Shown here in pieces: positions 5,585 to 7,559 of a DNA stretch of 7,559 nucleotides. Source of the stretch: Thermomicrobiaceae bacterium (GTDB lineage: Bacteria; Chloroflexota; Chloroflexia; Thermomicrobiales; Thermomicrobiaceae); contig JAICWZ010000083.1 of the NCBI GenBank assembly GCA_025966355.1, forward strand, positions 1-7,559, written 5' to 3'. Every line of letters begins with the position of its first letter. The stretch's first letter is position 1. The position numbers and the translations under genes were made by a program. A model generated the notes under the pieces. The model was not told where the DNA came from. It was given only the letters and a program-made list of their open reading frames with translations, and did not search any database.

Positions 5585-6034
5585 ATGGGTAAGCAGCTTC
5601 CGGCGATTCCAACGCAAGTCGAGATCGAGCCAAGCCGCCGAATGCTGGCGACCCGTCCGCGTGCGACGCGCGGTTGGCTCCGCTCGCCAGTTGCCGATGC
5701 GCTGGTCGATCTGATGCCGGATCTGCTCAGGCTGACGCGTCAGGCGATACGCCCGGCACAGCCGAACGCCGATCTCCTGCCCACGTCGGGCGCCAATGGC
5801 ATGACGGTGCAGGAGATCGAAATTGATGTCGCGTCGCCGTTGGTGCGCCGCATCGTCGTACGTTCGACCAATGCCTGGTCGCTCTCTCCCGACGTGGCGC
5901 TGGCGGGCCGGCAGCGGCGCGGCGGACGCCTTGGACTCGGCGCCGCCAGCGTGGCCGGCCTGTTGCTCCTCGGCGCGGCCGCCGCGCGTCGCGCATCGCT
6001 GCCATTTCCAGGCCGCTCGCGCGAGCGCGTCTGA
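5585..6034 (+). CDS. Hypothetical single-pass membrane protein
   Basis: I do not recognise a family. The 149-residue product has a basic, proline-containing N-terminus (1-33) and a likely amphipathic helix at about 35-57 (SPVADALVDLMPDLLRLTRQ). A short beta-like segment follows at 74-93 (VQEIEIDVASPLVRRIVVR). One hydrophobic helix lies at about 116-135 (LGLGAASVAGLLLLGAAAA), flanked by arginines on both sides (RQRRGGR before, RR after) and followed by a short basic tail. It has no signal peptide. The start is supported by GGAG at 5575-5578, 6 bases before the ATG. It follows the CpXC gene on the same strand after 88 bases and could share its transcript. Its stop lies only 16 bases from the convergent stop of the L25 gene. 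Confidence 0.65.
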   Translation: MGKQLPAIPTQVEIEPSRRMLATRPRATRGWLRSPVADALVDLMPDLLRLTRQAIRPAQPNADLLPTSGANGMTVQEIEIDVASPLVRRIVVRSTNAWSLSPDVALAGRQRRGGRLGLGAASVAGLLLLGAAAARRASLPFPGRSRERV

Positions 6035-6050
6035 GCCGAGCGTTCGAACC

Positions 6051-6689
6051 TTACGCTTGACCGTCTTCGATCTCGGCTGCTGCTTCGGCCTCTTCCTCGG
6101 CCTCTTCCTTCTCTTCCAGTGTTTCCTCGGTCGCGCGCTGCGCGGCTGAGAGACGCACGATCAACTCGTCGCCTGGCGTCAGCATCTCGACGCCTTCCGG
6201 CACCTCGAGGTCCGAGACGAGGATCGCATCGTCGATATTCTCGAGACGCGCAAGATCGACCTCGAAACTTTGCGGGATAGCGGCCGGCAGCCCACGGACC
6301 GTCACATCGGCGCGACCGTGATTCAGCACGCCCAAGCCCCGATCAGACGGCTCACCGGTCGTCACGACCGCCACGATGATTTCCGTCACCTTGTTCAGGT
6401 TCGGCGCATAGAGTTCCGCATGAATGAGCGTACGCTTAATCGGATCGCGCTCCACGTTGCGAATGAACACGGTGCGCGACGCGTTGCCGACCGCGACATC
6501 GACGAGTTGGGTCGAACCGGCGCGCTGATAGAGGCCATCAAATTCACGCGCGTCAAGGCTGATCGACTGCGGCTCATCGACCGCCGGACCGTAGATCACA
6601 CCCGGCACGATCCCCTGTCGACGCAGGCGCTTGACCTCTTTCCCCAGCGTCGTGCGTGGCTCGGCCGAGATCTTTTCGTAATTGGGCAT
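6051..6689 (-). CDS. rplY: 50S ribosomal protein L25, CTC/TL5 type
   Basis: The 212-residue product is a two-domain L25 of the general-stress-protein CTC type. The N-terminal 5S rRNA-binding beta-barrel spans about residues 5-93 and shows the family pattern of KEVKRLRRQGIVPGVIYG at 17-34, RTVFIRNVERDPIKRTLIHAEL at 72-93 and a basic loop between. The C-terminal beta domain spans about 100-182, with RGLPAAIPQSFEVDLARLE and TPGDELIV. A glutamate/alanine-rich acidic tail of about 25 residues ends the protein, common in long bacterial L25 proteins. It binds 5S rRNA in the central protuberance of the large subunit. The ATG at 6689-6687 is preceded by GAGGATAGGG. The usual neighbour pth is not next to it here. 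It is convergent with the preceding gene and divergent from the marR-like gene. Confidence 0.93.
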   Translation of the reverse strand: MPNYEKISAEPRTTLGKEVKRLRRQGIVPGVIYGPAVDEPQSISLDAREFDGLYQRAGSTQLVDVAVGNASRTVFIRNVERDPIKRTLIHAELYAPNLNKVTEIIVAVVTTGEPSDRGLGVLNHGRADVTVRGLPAAIPQSFEVDLARLENIDDAILVSDLEVPEGVEMLTPGDELIVRLSAAQRATEETLEEKEEAEEEAEAAAEIEDGQA

Positions 6690-7076
6690 GCTTCCCTATC
6701 CTCATAACGCGGACGATCGCGACACCGCTGCTCGTTGCTCAACCAACGTGATGCGCACAACGAACCGCGGCGATCGGAAGACGCGCGGTAACCGTCCACA
6801 ACGTCGCACACGGCAAATGGAGCGCGCTCCGTTACAACGATAGCAGGATCGGCCGGCTCACGCTTGCCAGTTGCCGTGAAACAACCCCAAGAAGCGTTCA
6901 ATGTAGACCATGACGCATTGTGCAATTGTTTCCGAAGCGGCTATAATTGAAGCGCGGTCTATGGAGCGACGCGAAACCGCTCAGGTGCCGTTGGTGCCAC
7001 TCAGGACGTTCGTCGAATGGCCGGCGAGCGAGAGTGGGGTACCTGAGTTACGAGGAAGCGAGAGGTTCGAGCGAAG
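6690..7076. other. Divergent intergenic region between the L25 gene and the MarR-family gene
   Basis: About 390 bases separate the two divergent starts. The right part holds the TATAAT promoter at 6918-6947 and a leader of roughly 120 bases to the marR start. The left part should hold the L25 promoter, but I found no convincing minus-strand hexamer pair. It contains a perfect 12-base palindrome GGAGCGCGCTCC at 6819-6830, which could be a protein-binding site. Small open frames on the plus strand (for example from 6910 and 6961) lack ribosome binding sites and run into the marR start, so I do not call them genes. Confidence 0.55.
6918..6947 (+). promoter_or_regulatory. Promoter for the MarR-family gene
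   Basis: A perfect -10 box TATAAT lies at 6942-6947. TTGTGC at 6918-6923 is a partial -35 box (first three positions match) with an 18-base spacer. Transcription would begin near 6954. CAATT at 6923-6927 and AATTG at 6945-6949 form an inverted repeat spanning the spacer and -10 box, and ATTG-TG-CAAT lies at 6917-6926. These are plausible operator half-sites for a dimeric regulator such as the MarR-type product encoded downstream. Confidence 0.6.
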
Positions 7077-7541
7077 ATGGCGGTGGTCGTGAGCGAGGAG
7101 ACAACGAGCGAAAACGGGAACGACGGAGTGGTCGATCTGCTCCGTCGCATGATTGTGGAATTGCAGCCGGGAATGGAATCACTGAGCGCCAAATGGCCGC
7201 AACTGACGTTACAACAGCTTCGAGTCATGCATATTCTGTACAGTTCGGGGCCGACCCGCGTCTCGACGCTGGCGCAGGCGCTCCGCGTCTCGACGCCAAC
7301 CGTGACCGGCATTCTCGATCGGCTCGTTCAGCGCGGGATGACGTCACGCGCCGACGACCCGAGCGACCGGCGCGTCGTGCTCAACCTGCTCACGCCGCGC
7401 GGCCTGCAGGTGATCGAAGGGCTCCATCCGATTCAGCCGGAATATCTCAACCGACTGGTCGATGGTCTCTCCGAAGAAGAACGTCAGGTCATCGTTGATG
7501 GCCTGCAGGCGTTGCTGGAAGCCTCGACGCGATCGAATTAG
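7077..7541 (+). CDS. MarR-family transcriptional regulator
   Basis: The 154-residue product has the size and layout of a MarR dimer. A first helix covers about residues 17-37, and the winged helix-turn-helix about 43-112, starting at LTLQQLRVMHILYSSGPTRVS. The recognition helix lies near 71-86 (VSTPTVTGILDRLVQRG), and the wing carries the DPSDRR motif at 94-99, where the conserved Asp and Arg contact DNA. A C-terminal dimerisation helix runs from about 131 to 150. It contains no cysteine, so a thiol-based redox switch of the OhrR kind is excluded; a small-molecule ligand is more likely but cannot be named. The ATG at 7077 has GAGG at 7062-7065, a long 11-base spacer. The gene it controls may lie downstream of the window, where only 18 bases remain, or be itself. 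Confidence 0.9.
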   Translation: MAVVVSEETTSENGNDGVVDLLRRMIVELQPGMESLSAKWPQLTLQQLRVMHILYSSGPTRVSTLAQALRVSTPTVTGILDRLVQRGMTSRADDPSDRRVVLNLLTPRGLQVIEGLHPIQPEYLNRLVDGLSEEERQVIVDGLQALLEASTRSN

Positions 7542-7559
7542 CGGGGCGCGACGAGGAAC

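Noticed and set aside
6036..6055. GTTCGAACC string resembling a tRNA T-loop
   Set aside because: The flanking bases do not form the 5-base T-stem, no acceptor or anticodon arm fits, and the position falls between and inside two convergent genes.
6744..6839. Four CAACG words (6744, 6758, 6799, 6835) as a possible operator array
   Set aside because: Spacing is irregular (14, 41 and 36 bases) and the word is short, so chance is a sufficient explanation.
6947..7498. Plus-strand open frame of 183 codons overlapping the MarR-family gene
   Set aside because: The overlapping frame encodes the intact winged-helix domain with DPSDRR; this one is arginine/serine-rich with no domain.
1..7559. Defence island, toxin-antitoxin pair, prophage or transposon
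   Set aside because: No transposase, integrase, nuclease, toxin or antitoxin domain, CRISPR repeat or target-site duplication is visible; gene content is ordinary chromosomal.

Overview
This high-GC window (about 60% or more by eye) holds nine protein-coding genes, the first cut by the window edge. It has no rRNA, tRNA, CRISPR array, transposase or phage gene that I can recognise. Gene density, frequent GTG/TTG codons and the gene families (Rsm22-type methyltransferase, CpXC zinc protein, CTC-type ribosomal protein L25 with an acidic tail, YtxH-like small membrane protein) suggest a free-living bacterium. Chloroflexota, for example the Thermomicrobia, is my best guess, but it rests on general resemblance and not on a marker gene.

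Layout. (1) 1-372, plus: the C-terminal part of a thioredoxin-fold protein. (2) 503-2253, plus: a tight three-gene unit with gaps of 5 and 6 bases. It encodes a repeat protein with a C-terminal membrane anchor, a 79-residue YtxH-like membrane protein, and an Rsm22-family methyltransferase thought to act in small-ribosomal-subunit assembly. A TTGACA/TACGAT promoter lies at 391-420. (3) 2251-2345: a large imperfect palindrome between two convergent stop codons. (4) 2343-3962, minus: a thiamine-diphosphate enzyme of the acetolactate synthase superfamily, standing alone. (5) 3963-4435: about 470 bases without a convincing gene. (6) 4436-4795, plus: a small unrecognised protein followed by a strong hairpin at 4819-4844. 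(7) 4990-5496 and 5585-6034, plus: a CpXC-type zinc-binding protein and a small single-pass membrane protein. (8) 6051-6689, minus: ribosomal protein L25/CTC. (9) 6690-7076: a divergent intergenic region with a perfect TATAAT box. (10) 7077-7541, plus: a MarR-family regulator.

How the genes relate. Two products touch the ribosome (Rsm22-like and L25), but they lie in separate units. Most of the window is ordinary chromosomal housekeeping and hypothetical genes, and I do not see a clear new defence, mobile or biosynthetic system. The most distinctive item is the 503-2253 operon. Its first protein is built of six consecutive 15-residue repeats ending in a membrane helix. Its second gene is in the same frame as the methyltransferase and separated from it by a single amber codon. 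The methyltransferase keeps only two of the cysteines expected for the family's Fe-S cluster.
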